Source: Marinoscillum pacificum
GTDB lineage: Bacteria; Bacteroidota; Bacteroidia; Cytophagales; Cyclobacteriaceae
Direction of reading: 5' to 3'
Assembly (NCBI RefSeq): GCF_024714495.1
Contig: NZ_JAMZMJ010000002.1
Coordinates: 124,001 to 188,000, forward strand
DNA length: 64,000 nucleotides
Below are positions 57,101-64,000 of the stretch, one piece after another; position 1 is the stretch's first letter; each line of letters opens with the position of its first letter. The notes under the pieces are model-generated. The model was not told where the DNA came from. It saw nothing but the letters and a program-made list of their open reading frames with translations, and did no database searches. The translations under genes were made by a program, and so were the position numbers.

Positions 57101-57315
57101 TGAGTACCCTTCTCCATTATTGTAGCACCTGGAAGGGATTCGCCATTTTCATCTTTTATGGTACCTTTTAGGACATAGGATTGATCCGTCTGATAGTCCA
57201 ACACCTCTACCGCCATCGAGTGTAGAGGCGTAATCATGATCGCCAGTATCAGTGCTATCAGCATCTGATACTTCCGACCAATTCTTACAGGTAGAATTGT
57301 AATCATCATCTTCAT
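54115..57315 (-). CDS. SusC/RagA family TonB-linked outer membrane transporter
   Basis: The protein has 1066 residues. A signal sequence (about 17-36) is followed by a carboxypeptidase-regulatory-like domain (LKGTIKDENGESLPGATI), the SusC signature EVIVVGYGTQKKENLTGAVS, a plug domain and a 22-stranded barrel ending in the typical TIVVGFNITL. It imports oligosaccharides made at the surface, using TonB energy. It is the first gene of the minus-strand PUL, and its leader faces the divergent multi-domain enzyme gene. Confidence 0.96.
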   Translation of the reverse strand: MKMMITILPVRIGRKYQMLIALILAIMITPLHSMAVEVLDYQTDQSYVLKGTIKDENGESLPGATIMEKGTQNGTVTDIDGKFQLRVMEGAVLTVSFVGYMTQDVTVTGQSDLTVSMKADMENLEEVIVVGYGTQKKENLTGAVSNVKSEDLVRSTSTTTAGALAGRVQGVTVRAKDARPGRGAAIEVRNMGSPLYVIDGVPYGGDTGNDWVQSSNVSGADIFNSLNMEDIESITILKDASAAIYGMRASNGVVLVTTKKGKKGESTRVNINGYYGWQNLTRFPELADAGLYWRGRVEAAQNQGQDPSSVLTPEELSKWQAGTEPGYQSYDYYDLTMRSNIPQYHLNANVTGGTDKTNYYLSVAKTGQEALMEDFNYNRINIQANLETMVSDRLKIGSQISARNEKTEDVGLPGGDGYFSSILGMFSNLPTDGPYANDNPDYINHTRDYSRNPALFSRDVAGYKDNLNKNANINLYANYDFDFGLRAKGTVSYNYSINKFDGFQYTYDVYSYNEVEDTYNRTGGVDGGWRYQTEREVTARYAQFQLDYEKEIGKHMFSVMGGYERSDYNKEYLAYGSNPSNNYLPLVEFDKMNSFNDSWNYEARAGFIGRVNYNYDDKYLLEVLGRYDASYLYPPGHRWGFFPGVSLAWRVSNESFFEGARNIISNLKLRSSLGQTGLEQGVGLFGYLGGYTWNDGNAVLDGTFTTGVRPRGLPVTNLSWVKNTTSNIGVDINFFEDKLKFTTDIFRIRRTGVPAARYDVLLPSEVGYSLPNENLNKNGYNGIEGSLSYTSSAGEVDYHAGVNFTYSRYRNIESYKPRFGNSWDEYRYSSEDRWGGVWWGYQVVGRFESEEDIRNHAVDIDGQNNRTLLPGDLIYKDVNEDGIINWMDERPIGYPTGWSPMISFGGNLGASWKGIDLNIDLVGGAMQSWFQDYELRNAFHAGGNSPAYLLEDRWYQADPYDPDSEWVSGYYPAIRNGNTGPNWRNSDFWLTNVKYLRVRNLELGYTIPSQITSKIKMQKVRVYSNVSNLISIDNVRKFQIDPEIEARAAVVYPTQRTIVVGFNITL

Positions 57316-57777
57316 GTTTAGTTAAAGTTTTAGGTTAGCCAGGCTAGTAGATCTTCTAGGTTGACTTCATAGCACAGCTTGTGTAACGCAAGTAACTTTA
57401 AACTACTTTACTCACAGAGGTGACAATCATTCAATAAAGGGGGTGTTATTAATCCTGCAATTTTATTTTTACTAAAAACAAAGGCTCAGATTGAATAAAA
57501 TGCATTTTTCACAAATTCCAACTTAGGTTCAACACTCATTATTTGAGCACATCATAGATGGTAAAAACCTTGATACGACGTGCGACCCTGCACAGTACTT
57601 ATCTATAAAATCGATACCTCCCCCCGCTTAGCAGAATGAGGCCCCGTAGGATCTGATGATTATTGAATTACTTGATACTTCAAGATAATCCCCAACCTCT
57701 ACTCAAGTTGCCTTCCACCCTTCGTGCATGGAGTATGGGACTATCCAACCTTTATTAACACATTAAATTCTTTAAAA
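57316..57777. other. Divergent PUL promoter region
   Basis: This AT-rich region separates susC (minus) from the secreted multi-domain enzyme (plus). It probably contains both promoters and HTCS binding sites. I saw no clear repeated operator and no small gene. Confidence 0.45.
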
Positions 57778-60700
57778 ATGAGAAAACTTATCATTCATGG
57801 CATTGCTATGCTCATGCTCCTCACATGGAGTCATGTCTATGCCCAAACTGCAAGTAGCAGCGATTACCTGAAAGCACAGCCAATCGCAGATCGTACTGTC
57901 CCATTCGCCATTTCAGATCTGGGTGAATCCAAGCCAATCACCTGGGGACTGGACCTGGCCTGGCTTAGTGAAGGCAATATTCGTAGGGGTATTGCCTTTA
58001 TGGAACAGCAAAATGTAGATATAGTCAGGTCGTCATTTACACCCACTGCAGCACTGATCAATGGAGACTTACCGCAAGCAGAGCTGGATATAGTGAACCA
58101 ACGCATCAACATCATCAGTACCTGGTTAGGAAATATGCCTTTGACACTCAACTGTGATCACCCTAGCGTATCCGACTGGTACAAGAATGCAGACGGCACT
58201 ACCAATGCATATCGGTGGGCACAGCTCATTGATGTAACGGCAACACATCACAAAAACGCAGGACATTCCATCGTCACTGTTTCGCCATTTAATGAACCTG
58301 ACTATGGCTGGGGACAGGGAGACATGGCTGACTTTTATAATATAGCTGGAGAAATCAGGCAGAGCTTCTCTACACTAGATGGTGTGCGTATATCTGGAGG
58401 CAATACACTCAGCACTGATGCTGGAGTTACCTGGTATAACTATCTCAGTGATCGGTTAGACGAAGGCAACACACATCAGCTAGCAGGGAGTTTTGACAAC
58501 TACGCTACGTTACACCAATCTATTCAAGCCAACGGAGATCACGGCACCAACGATGAGCTACACAATGTCATGGAAGCGATGGTAGGTGCAGAATACGGAA
58601 TGCAAACCGGCATCTGGTGGGGAACTGCCAATTATGCTCGTGGTGAGTTTGTACAGGCAAGTGATGGCACCCGACTGGGCTACGCGGAACACAGACCCAA
58701 TTGGAGTGCTGCTTCAGTATACCGAAACACAGATGGAGAAATACAAGCTTTCGCTGGTCAATCGGAACGCCAGGCAATAACCACTACTTTCCGATTTGTA
58801 TCCAAAGAACGAGATGTCTACTATGACGGATTAGGCCCACAAAGAGAATTTGTACTAGAGATGCCGGGTGGTACCGCCTATTGGGAAAATACACCTAATG
58901 CAGAGCGTGTCATCAACATTACCTGGGGAGACGATATTCAGCCGGTAATTAACGGAACTTATACACTCGTCAATCGCAGCAATGGCAATGTCATCCAAAT
59001 CAATGGAGGCTCATCTACTGCAGGTGCCAACCTTGAAGCTGGATCCAGCACAGGAGCAACTAATCAACAATGGAATGTAATACCTGTTGATGCTAGAATA
59101 GGTGGAGACTTTAGCTACTTCACAATCAACAATGCACAAAACAACCTGGCTCCCGATATTTACAACTATTCACTAGACAATGGTGGCAACATTGTAGTTT
59201 GGGACGATACCCAAGGAGAAAATCAACAGTGGTATCTGGAATATGCCGAGGATGGCTGGTTTTATATCAGAAGCCGCTTCAACGCAAAATGTCTGCAAAT
59301 TAATGGATCGAACGTGGAGCAATGGGACAAAACTGGCAATGCCGCTCAACAATGGAGACTGATTCCTGCAGGAGCTCCTATAGAGTTTACAGCCCCATCC
59401 GCACCAAGTAGTCTTTCTACAGTTGCCAACAATGCTTCTGTTCGCCTAGACTGGACAGCCAGCTCATCATCCGACGTTGCGGGTTATCATATCTATCGTG
59501 CGGATAGTCCATCTGCACCTTTCAATACAATTGCACAAAATGTGAATGGAACCACTTTTGTGGACAATACTGCTTTGGAAGGCAATAATTATTACTATTC
59601 CGTAAAGGCAATTGATCAATCACTAAACAGGTCCAACTATTCCAACACAGTCACTGGCAGCACTTCTGCACAAGATGGTCTGGTCGCTCACTATACTTTT
59701 GACAATAACACGCAAGATATAAGCAGCAACCTGAACCATGCCGCAACTTTCGGGACCGCTAATGCTTCAGGCACCATTGGCGGAGCTATAGGACTTGATG
59801 GATCGGACGATTTCTTACAATTACCAGTGAACGTGACAAGTTCAGCTGAAATCACCATCGCTACCTGGGTCTACTGGAACGGTGGTGGAGCATGGCAGAG
59901 GATCTTTGATTTTGGTAATGACCAATCGGAATATTTATTCCTAACACCAAGCGCAGGAAGTGGTGAGCTGCGTTTTGCCATCAAAGATGGAGGAGCAGAG
60001 CAAGTACTCAATGCACCAGCACTAAGCACAGGCACCTGGAATCATGTGGCGATCACTCTCAGCGGTAACATAGCAAAAATGTATCTCAATGGTCAATTAG
60101 TGGATGAATCGAGTTCTTTTTCCATTTCTCCGGATGATTTCAAACCTATTGCCAATTACATAGGAAGAAGCCAATATCCTGACCCACTTTTTAATGGTAG
60201 AATTGATGACTTCAGAATTTACAATCATGAATTATCTGCCTTTGACATAGCAGTACTGGGTACCTCCTCTTCCAATTATTACCAGCTCAGAAACCGCAAC
60301 ACCGGCTTGTACCTGGACGGAATGGGACGCACAACTAATGGAGCTGACTGTGGACAATATGCCAATACCTCGGACCCAAATGCACAATGGGAGCTAATTC
60401 CGGTAGATCAAAACTATTATAAACTTCAAAACAGAGGCACCGGCTTGCTTTTGGATGGCATGGGACGTACCACCAATGGAGATGCTTGTGGCCAATATGA
60501 AGACACAGGCAGTCAAAATGCACACTGGGCTTTACAGCAGTATGATGGTATCTATTACCGTGTTCAAAATCGAGCAACAGGTTTATATCTCGATGGCTAT
60601 GGATACACCACCAATGGTGCAAATGTCAACCAGTACGCCAATACCGGACACGTTAATGCTCAGTGGGAGTTAGTGACCGTACCTAACACCGCCAGAGTAG

Positions 60701-60957
60701 AAGAGCTATTGAACACTGTTGAAAAGCAGGCAGACATCAAACTCTTCCCTAATCCTACTAATGATCTTTTGAACATTCAACTGAAAAACGAAGGCAACAA
60801 CACTGTAAGCATTAGAAACCTCTCAGGAAAAGAGGTACTTAATAAGCAATTAAAAGCAGGTGAAAATCAATTGAGCATACAACACTTAAAAGCCGGAATT
60901 TATATGGTGACCATTCAGGGAGAAGTCTCCAAAACTTATAGAATAATCAAAGAATAA
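57778..60957 (+). CDS. Secreted multi-domain enzyme: clan GH-A-like catalytic module, trefoil lectin, FN3, LamG, second trefoil, T9SS tail
   Basis: The protein has 1059 residues from the ATG at 57778, which begins a signal peptide ending SHVYAQ; an earlier ATG at 57724 is unlikely. Residues about 25-415 form a barrel-like module with candidate acid/base in VSPFNEPDYGWGQ (E173) and nucleophile in VGAEYGMQTG (E272); the GH family is unresolved. A ricin-type trefoil (about 415-540), FN3 (about 545-635), LamG (about 637-825), a trefoil-like part with three repeats sharing RTTNG and QYANT (about 832-978), and a T9SS type A domain (about 990-1059) follow. Export is by type IX secretion. Confidence 0.85.
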   Translation: MRKLIIHGIAMLMLLTWSHVYAQTASSSDYLKAQPIADRTVPFAISDLGESKPITWGLDLAWLSEGNIRRGIAFMEQQNVDIVRSSFTPTAALINGDLPQAELDIVNQRINIISTWLGNMPLTLNCDHPSVSDWYKNADGTTNAYRWAQLIDVTATHHKNAGHSIVTVSPFNEPDYGWGQGDMADFYNIAGEIRQSFSTLDGVRISGGNTLSTDAGVTWYNYLSDRLDEGNTHQLAGSFDNYATLHQSIQANGDHGTNDELHNVMEAMVGAEYGMQTGIWWGTANYARGEFVQASDGTRLGYAEHRPNWSAASVYRNTDGEIQAFAGQSERQAITTTFRFVSKERDVYYDGLGPQREFVLEMPGGTAYWENTPNAERVINITWGDDIQPVINGTYTLVNRSNGNVIQINGGSSTAGANLEAGSSTGATNQQWNVIPVDARIGGDFSYFTINNAQNNLAPDIYNYSLDNGGNIVVWDDTQGENQQWYLEYAEDGWFYIRSRFNAKCLQINGSNVEQWDKTGNAAQQWRLIPAGAPIEFTAPSAPSSLSTVANNASVRLDWTASSSSDVAGYHIYRADSPSAPFNTIAQNVNGTTFVDNTALEGNNYYYSVKAIDQSLNRSNYSNTVTGSTSAQDGLVAHYTFDNNTQDISSNLNHAATFGTANASGTIGGAIGLDGSDDFLQLPVNVTSSAEITIATWVYWNGGGAWQRIFDFGNDQSEYLFLTPSAGSGELRFAIKDGGAEQVLNAPALSTGTWNHVAITLSGNIAKMYLNGQLVDESSSFSISPDDFKPIANYIGRSQYPDPLFNGRIDDFRIYNHELSAFDIAVLGTSSSNYYQLRNRNTGLYLDGMGRTTNGADCGQYANTSDPNAQWELIPVDQNYYKLQNRGTGLLLDGMGRTTNGDACGQYEDTGSQNAHWALQQYDGIYYRVQNRATGLYLDGYGYTTNGANVNQYANTGHVNAQWELVTVPNTARVEELLNTVEKQADIKLFPNPTNDLLNIQLKNEGNNTVSIRNLSGKEVLNKQLKAGENQLSIQHLKAGIYMVTIQGEVSKTYRIIKE

Positions 60958-60989
60958 GGAAAAAAGACTTCTTGTCAACTCCTAAATAC

Positions 60990-61024
60990 AAAAGCCTGAC
61001 TACAGTAATGTTGGTCAGGCTTTT
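60990..61024. terminator. Bidirectional terminator between the multi-domain enzyme gene and manA
   Basis: Perfect arms AAAAGCCTGAC and GTCAGGCTTTT lie between two convergent genes, with an A-run on one side and a T-run on the other, so it can serve both. Confidence 0.88.
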
Positions 61025-61069
61025 ACATCTACAATTTATTGATTTCTATAAATTAATAACATACTACTC

Positions 61070-62269
61070 TTACTTCACAGGGCACTTCGCTTTATACAAA
61101 ATAGCTTCATCAGATGCTGCTATTTTGTAACTATCTCCTGCACTAACAGAAAAGACCTCTCCTTTGGTTAGGTCCAACAATTCATCTCCTGAAGTTGCCT
61201 TCACATTCCCTTCTAAAACGATGATAACTTCTACCGTATCAGCATTTGACTGATAAGTAGCTCCTGACTGAACAGACACTTTACTTAACTCAAAATCTGG
61301 AGCTGGACTCTTGTAAATTCTCTCTAACCCATCAGGTTGCGCATCACCATTCAGGATGTTTGGAATGGTTTCTTCAAAAGCAACATGCTTCAATAGTTCC
61401 GGCACATCTACATGCTTTGGTGTAAGACCTCCTCTAAGCACATTGTCCGAGTTAGCCATCAATTCCATATTTTGTCCCTCCATATAAGCGTGCGGTACCC
61501 CTGCATCCTGAAAGACGGCTTCTCCTGCATTCACTTTCACAATATTGAAGAAATAAACTGAGTAGATGCCCTTATCCAAATCACCTTCTGGACAGAAAGT
61601 TAGATAAGCTTTCGCCGCCCAATAATCCGGGCTCGATTTATCCAAAGCTCCTTCTTTATAAAGAGGTAATACTCGATCAATAAGCGGCTTAAGTACTTGA
61701 TTGGTTTCATCTGCTGACTCCTCCATGACCAACTGATATAATCCTTTATAGCCTGAAGTTTTAAACACCTCTACGAGCTGACTCAATTCTGGCGTTTCAC
61801 TTAATGTAGCAATTAAATTAGCTTCTGGTTTGAAACCATGCAGTAACCAAAACTCTCCCAATGCCACCATAATTTCAGGCTTATGGTTATCATCCTTGTA
61901 GTTTCTATGAGGCGCAGACAATGGAATTCCCAGCTCATTTTCATGTGCAAATCCTTTTACAGCTTCCTTTTTCGTAGGATGTACCTGAATAGACAGCATG
62001 TCATTTACATCCAAAACTTTGAAGAGAAACGGAAGCTTCCCAAAAGCATCATAAACCGGTTTACCTAAAAGATCCTGGCTATTTGCAGCAATGTAATCAT
62101 TGAACTTCTGACCAGAGGAAGTGATCGTGGCAGGTGCTTTATCATGTGCTCCCATCCAGTATTCAGCACACTTATCACCAGTTACTTCCTCACCTATTAG
62201 ATTGGGAATGTATTCGGTTCCTCCCCATGCGTAATTCTGTACGACTCCCTTCAGTTTCAACAATGCCAT
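61070..62269 (-). CDS. manA: Class I mannose-6-phosphate isomerase
   Basis: The protein has 399 residues. Characteristic segments are LKGVVQNYAWGGTEYIPNLI, the zinc-site motif LSIQVHPTKKEA, KPEIMVALGEFWLLHG, and the C-terminal cupin half with VNAGEAVFQDAGVPHAYMEG. It interconverts mannose-6-phosphate and fructose-6-phosphate. It may serve mannose from the PUL or cell-surface polysaccharide synthesis. A decayed fragment of its 5' end is found at 37124-37216. Confidence 0.95.
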   Translation of the reverse strand: MALLKLKGVVQNYAWGGTEYIPNLIGEEVTGDKCAEYWMGAHDKAPATITSSGQKFNDYIAANSQDLLGKPVYDAFGKLPFLFKVLDVNDMLSIQVHPTKKEAVKGFAHENELGIPLSAPHRNYKDDNHKPEIMVALGEFWLLHGFKPEANLIATLSETPELSQLVEVFKTSGYKGLYQLVMEESADETNQVLKPLIDRVLPLYKEGALDKSSPDYWAAKAYLTFCPEGDLDKGIYSVYFFNIVKVNAGEAVFQDAGVPHAYMEGQNMELMANSDNVLRGGLTPKHVDVPELLKHVAFEETIPNILNGDAQPDGLERIYKSPAPDFELSKVSVQSGATYQSNADTVEVIIVLEGNVKATSGDELLDLTKGEVFSVSAGDSYKIAASDEAILYKAKCPVK

Positions 62270-62817
62270 AGCTGATCTTTTATTTTGATTGTTGCGAAAT
62301 TAGAAATTTTCAATTTTAATCTATCGATTCCATTGGCAATTACTCGCAAGTATTAAATCCAAAAAAAAAGAGTCTTCTTGATGTATTATTAAATATATAC
62401 ATCAAAGGACACCTTAAATTAAACATCGAATCATACAAAGTATCACAAGAAAGGGTTATGTAAGGAGTTTATTGATTTCTCGTATAAATATTAAATCTCA
62501 GCTATTGATCATTTTCACAACTTCCTCCACTGATTATAAATATTAATCGAATAGACCAATCAAATCCTAAAAAGCCCTGGGACAAATGGCATGAATATTC
62601 TCAATATTAACCAATTAGTCATATCCAATTATATCAAAACAAGCGAATAACACGGAAACACCTCACATCAATATTAGATCTAGTATAGCTCCCTCCTCCT
62701 CATCATTCACACCAGTTATCATTCAACCAAAAAACAGGTAAAAAGCGTCAATCGTCGACAATATCCAATCACAGCCCTCACAACAAGATATTTTTACCTA
62801 ATCACTGAAATGAAACT
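62270..62817. other. AT-rich intergenic region upstream of manA and the TPR gene
   Basis: These 548 bp separate divergent genes. The only structure noted is an inverted repeat TTGATGTAT/ATACATCAA at 62378-62405, a possible operator or hairpin. No gene was seen. Confidence 0.45.
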
Positions 62818-64000
62818 ATGAGCAAATATTTACTAAGTATCGCAATGTTCGTTGCGGGCTATTTAGCATACTCTCAGGATTGTAAAGAGATGTTGGCTCA
62901 AGCATATGCCTTTGAAGCTAATCAACCCAGTAAATCTTTAGAGATTCTCGATTCTTTAGCCATTCAAATTGCTCAAAACAACTGCGCTCAAAGCAGTGAA
63001 ATCGCTGACATACTTACCAACACAGGGGTACTTTATGAAAAACTAAAGCAGAAAAATGATGCCCTGTGGCACTTAACACTTGGATTAAAGTATCAATTAA
63101 AGAAGTATGATTCCTTATCCGTGAATCTATTACCATTTTACGAGAACCTGTTTAATTACTATCGACGTAACCAGCAGTTTGACTCTGCAAAAATCTTTCT
63201 ATCCATAGAGGGTAGGCTTCTTCAAAAAAATAATTGGAAAACCACCGCTCAAATTGCCTATCAAACGAAAAGAGGGACATTTCATAAGGACATTGGTGAG
63301 TTAGAAACAAGCGAGATCTACATGTCTACTGCTAAAAATTTATCTAACCAGCTAGGAATTTCAGACTCTATCAAAGGAAGTGTATTGATTGAATCTGCCA
63401 CACTCCACACCATCATGGGAAAAATAGATCTTGCTGAGCAGGAACTAGAGGATGCGATCGATTTATTGAAAGAATCCAGTCCTTACCTGTATTCAAGAGC
63501 CGTAGACAGAATGGGCAAATTGTTGATGGAAGATGGCAATTTATCACAGTCCGAAGGCAGCCTGTTGTCAAATATTAGCTTCAAGAAGTCAAACTTCCCT
63601 AAGGACTCGATCATTCTTCTTGAGTCTCTCAACAATTTAGGTTGTCTGTACTTCAGAATCAATGACCTCACTAAGGCAGAAGAATACTTTAAAGAAGTGA
63701 TTAATATTTCTGCCGCTTACAAGGAAGCCAAACCATATGGCATCAATAATCTGGGGTCTATTTATTTACAACAGAATAAACTTCCCGAAGCAGAAAAGTG
63801 CTTTAGAGACGCCACCAAATACTTCGAAGAGTTATTTGGTGTATACCATCAAGATTACGCCAATGCACTCAGCAACTTTGCTGCTACCAAACATCGTCAG
63901 GGAGAATATGAAAGTGCCTTATCGCTATATACCCAAGTATTGGAACTGGATAAATTGCTTTACGGCGCTGAGCACACAAGACAAGCAACTAGCCTCACCA
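62818..64000 (+). CDS. Secreted TPR-repeat protein, 5' part (continues beyond the window)
   Basis: The frame is open from ATG 62818 to the window end (394 codons). A signal peptide (SIAMFVAGYLAYSQD) is followed by at least seven TPR-like helix pairs, for example SLNNLGCLYFRINDLTKAEE, GINNLGSIYLQQNKLPEAEK and ALSNFAATKHRQGEYESALS. The last visible segment, LDKLLYGAEHTRQATS, is typical of TPR arrays that precede a CHAT protease-like domain or a sensor kinase. The C-terminal domain lies outside the window, so the function is open. Confidence 0.85.
   Translation, partial: MSKYLLSIAMFVAGYLAYSQDCKEMLAQAYAFEANQPSKSLEILDSLAIQIAQNNCAQSSEIADILTNTGVLYEKLKQKNDALWHLTLGLKYQLKKYDSLSVNLLPFYENLFNYYRRNQQFDSAKIFLSIEGRLLQKNNWKTTAQIAYQTKRGTFHKDIGELETSEIYMSTAKNLSNQLGISDSIKGSVLIESATLHTIMGKIDLAEQELEDAIDLLKESSPYLYSRAVDRMGKLLMEDGNLSQSEGSLLSNISFKKSNFPKDSIILLESLNNLGCLYFRINDLTKAEEYFKEVINISAAYKEAKPYGINNLGSIYLQQNKLPEAEKCFRDATKYFEELFGVYHQDYANALSNFAATKHRQGEYESALSLYTQVLELDKLLYGAEHTRQATSLT

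Overview
The window looks like a chromosomal segment of a marine, polysaccharide-degrading Bacteroidota bacterium, most likely of the Cytophagales (Reichenbachiella/Fulvivirga-like). This placement is inferred. It rests on a SusC/SusD pair with a hybrid two-component regulator, GH97 and GH43 enzymes, a type IX secretion C-terminal domain, LytTR and AraC-type signalling, AT-rich DNA and the lack of clear Shine-Dalgarno sites. No rRNA, tRNA or CRISPR array was seen.

Region 1 (1-3.8 kb) is the end of an RND efflux adaptor followed by its inner-membrane pump. Region 2 (4.0-13.8 kb) is a nearly complete molybdenum cofactor (Moco) island: a hexapeptide acetyltransferase, a ModE-like helix-turn-helix protein, a cysteine desulfurase, XdhC, MocA, MoaD, a MoeB-rhodanese protein, MoaE, a fused MoaC-MoaB/MogA, MoaA, MoeA and a TauE/SafE permease. 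XdhC and MocA point to sulfurated, probably cytosine-dinucleotide enzymes of the xanthine dehydrogenase family, but no molybdoenzyme and no molybdate transporter lie in the window. A MOSC-domain protein (21.3 kb) and a MOCOS-like PLP enzyme (22.4 kb) may belong to the same biology.

Region 3 (13.9-21.3 kb) is accessory DNA: a SUKH protein, two divergent toxin-antitoxin modules (YefM/YoeB with a palindromic operator, and a RelE/ParE pair), a HEPN-domain protein, an IS256-family element, a gene truncated by it, a duplicated gene tail, and several layers of non-coding repeats. These are a six-unit 41-bp tandem array, three copies of a multi-hairpin element, and dispersed palindromes.

Region 4 (23.9-33.5 kb) is signalling. 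It has an alpha/beta-hydrolase fused to a degenerate nucleotide-cyclase-like domain and an AraC DNA-binding domain, then a LytTR response regulator, an HPt protein and a 1315-residue hybrid histidine kinase, which together look like a complete phosphorelay. Divergent to these are a membrane sensor-like protein with no output domain and a STAS-like protein. Region 5 (33.6-37.1 kb) holds a GH88 unsaturated uronidase, a BNR-4 beta-propeller protein resembling PL24/PL25 lyases, and a metallophosphoesterase.

Region 6 (37.4-61 kb) is a polysaccharide utilisation locus on the minus strand: SusC, SusD, a DUF3823 lipoprotein, GH30, GH97, an HTCS regulator, GH2, a double-GH43 protein and GH43. A divergent secreted enzyme carries a clan GH-A-like catalytic module, two trefoil-type modules, FN3, LamG and a T9SS tail. 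The enzyme set fits type II arabinogalactan best, as a hypothesis. Region 7 (61-64 kb) has manA (a 93-bp decayed copy of its 5' end lies at 37.1 kb) and the start of a TPR protein that runs off the window.
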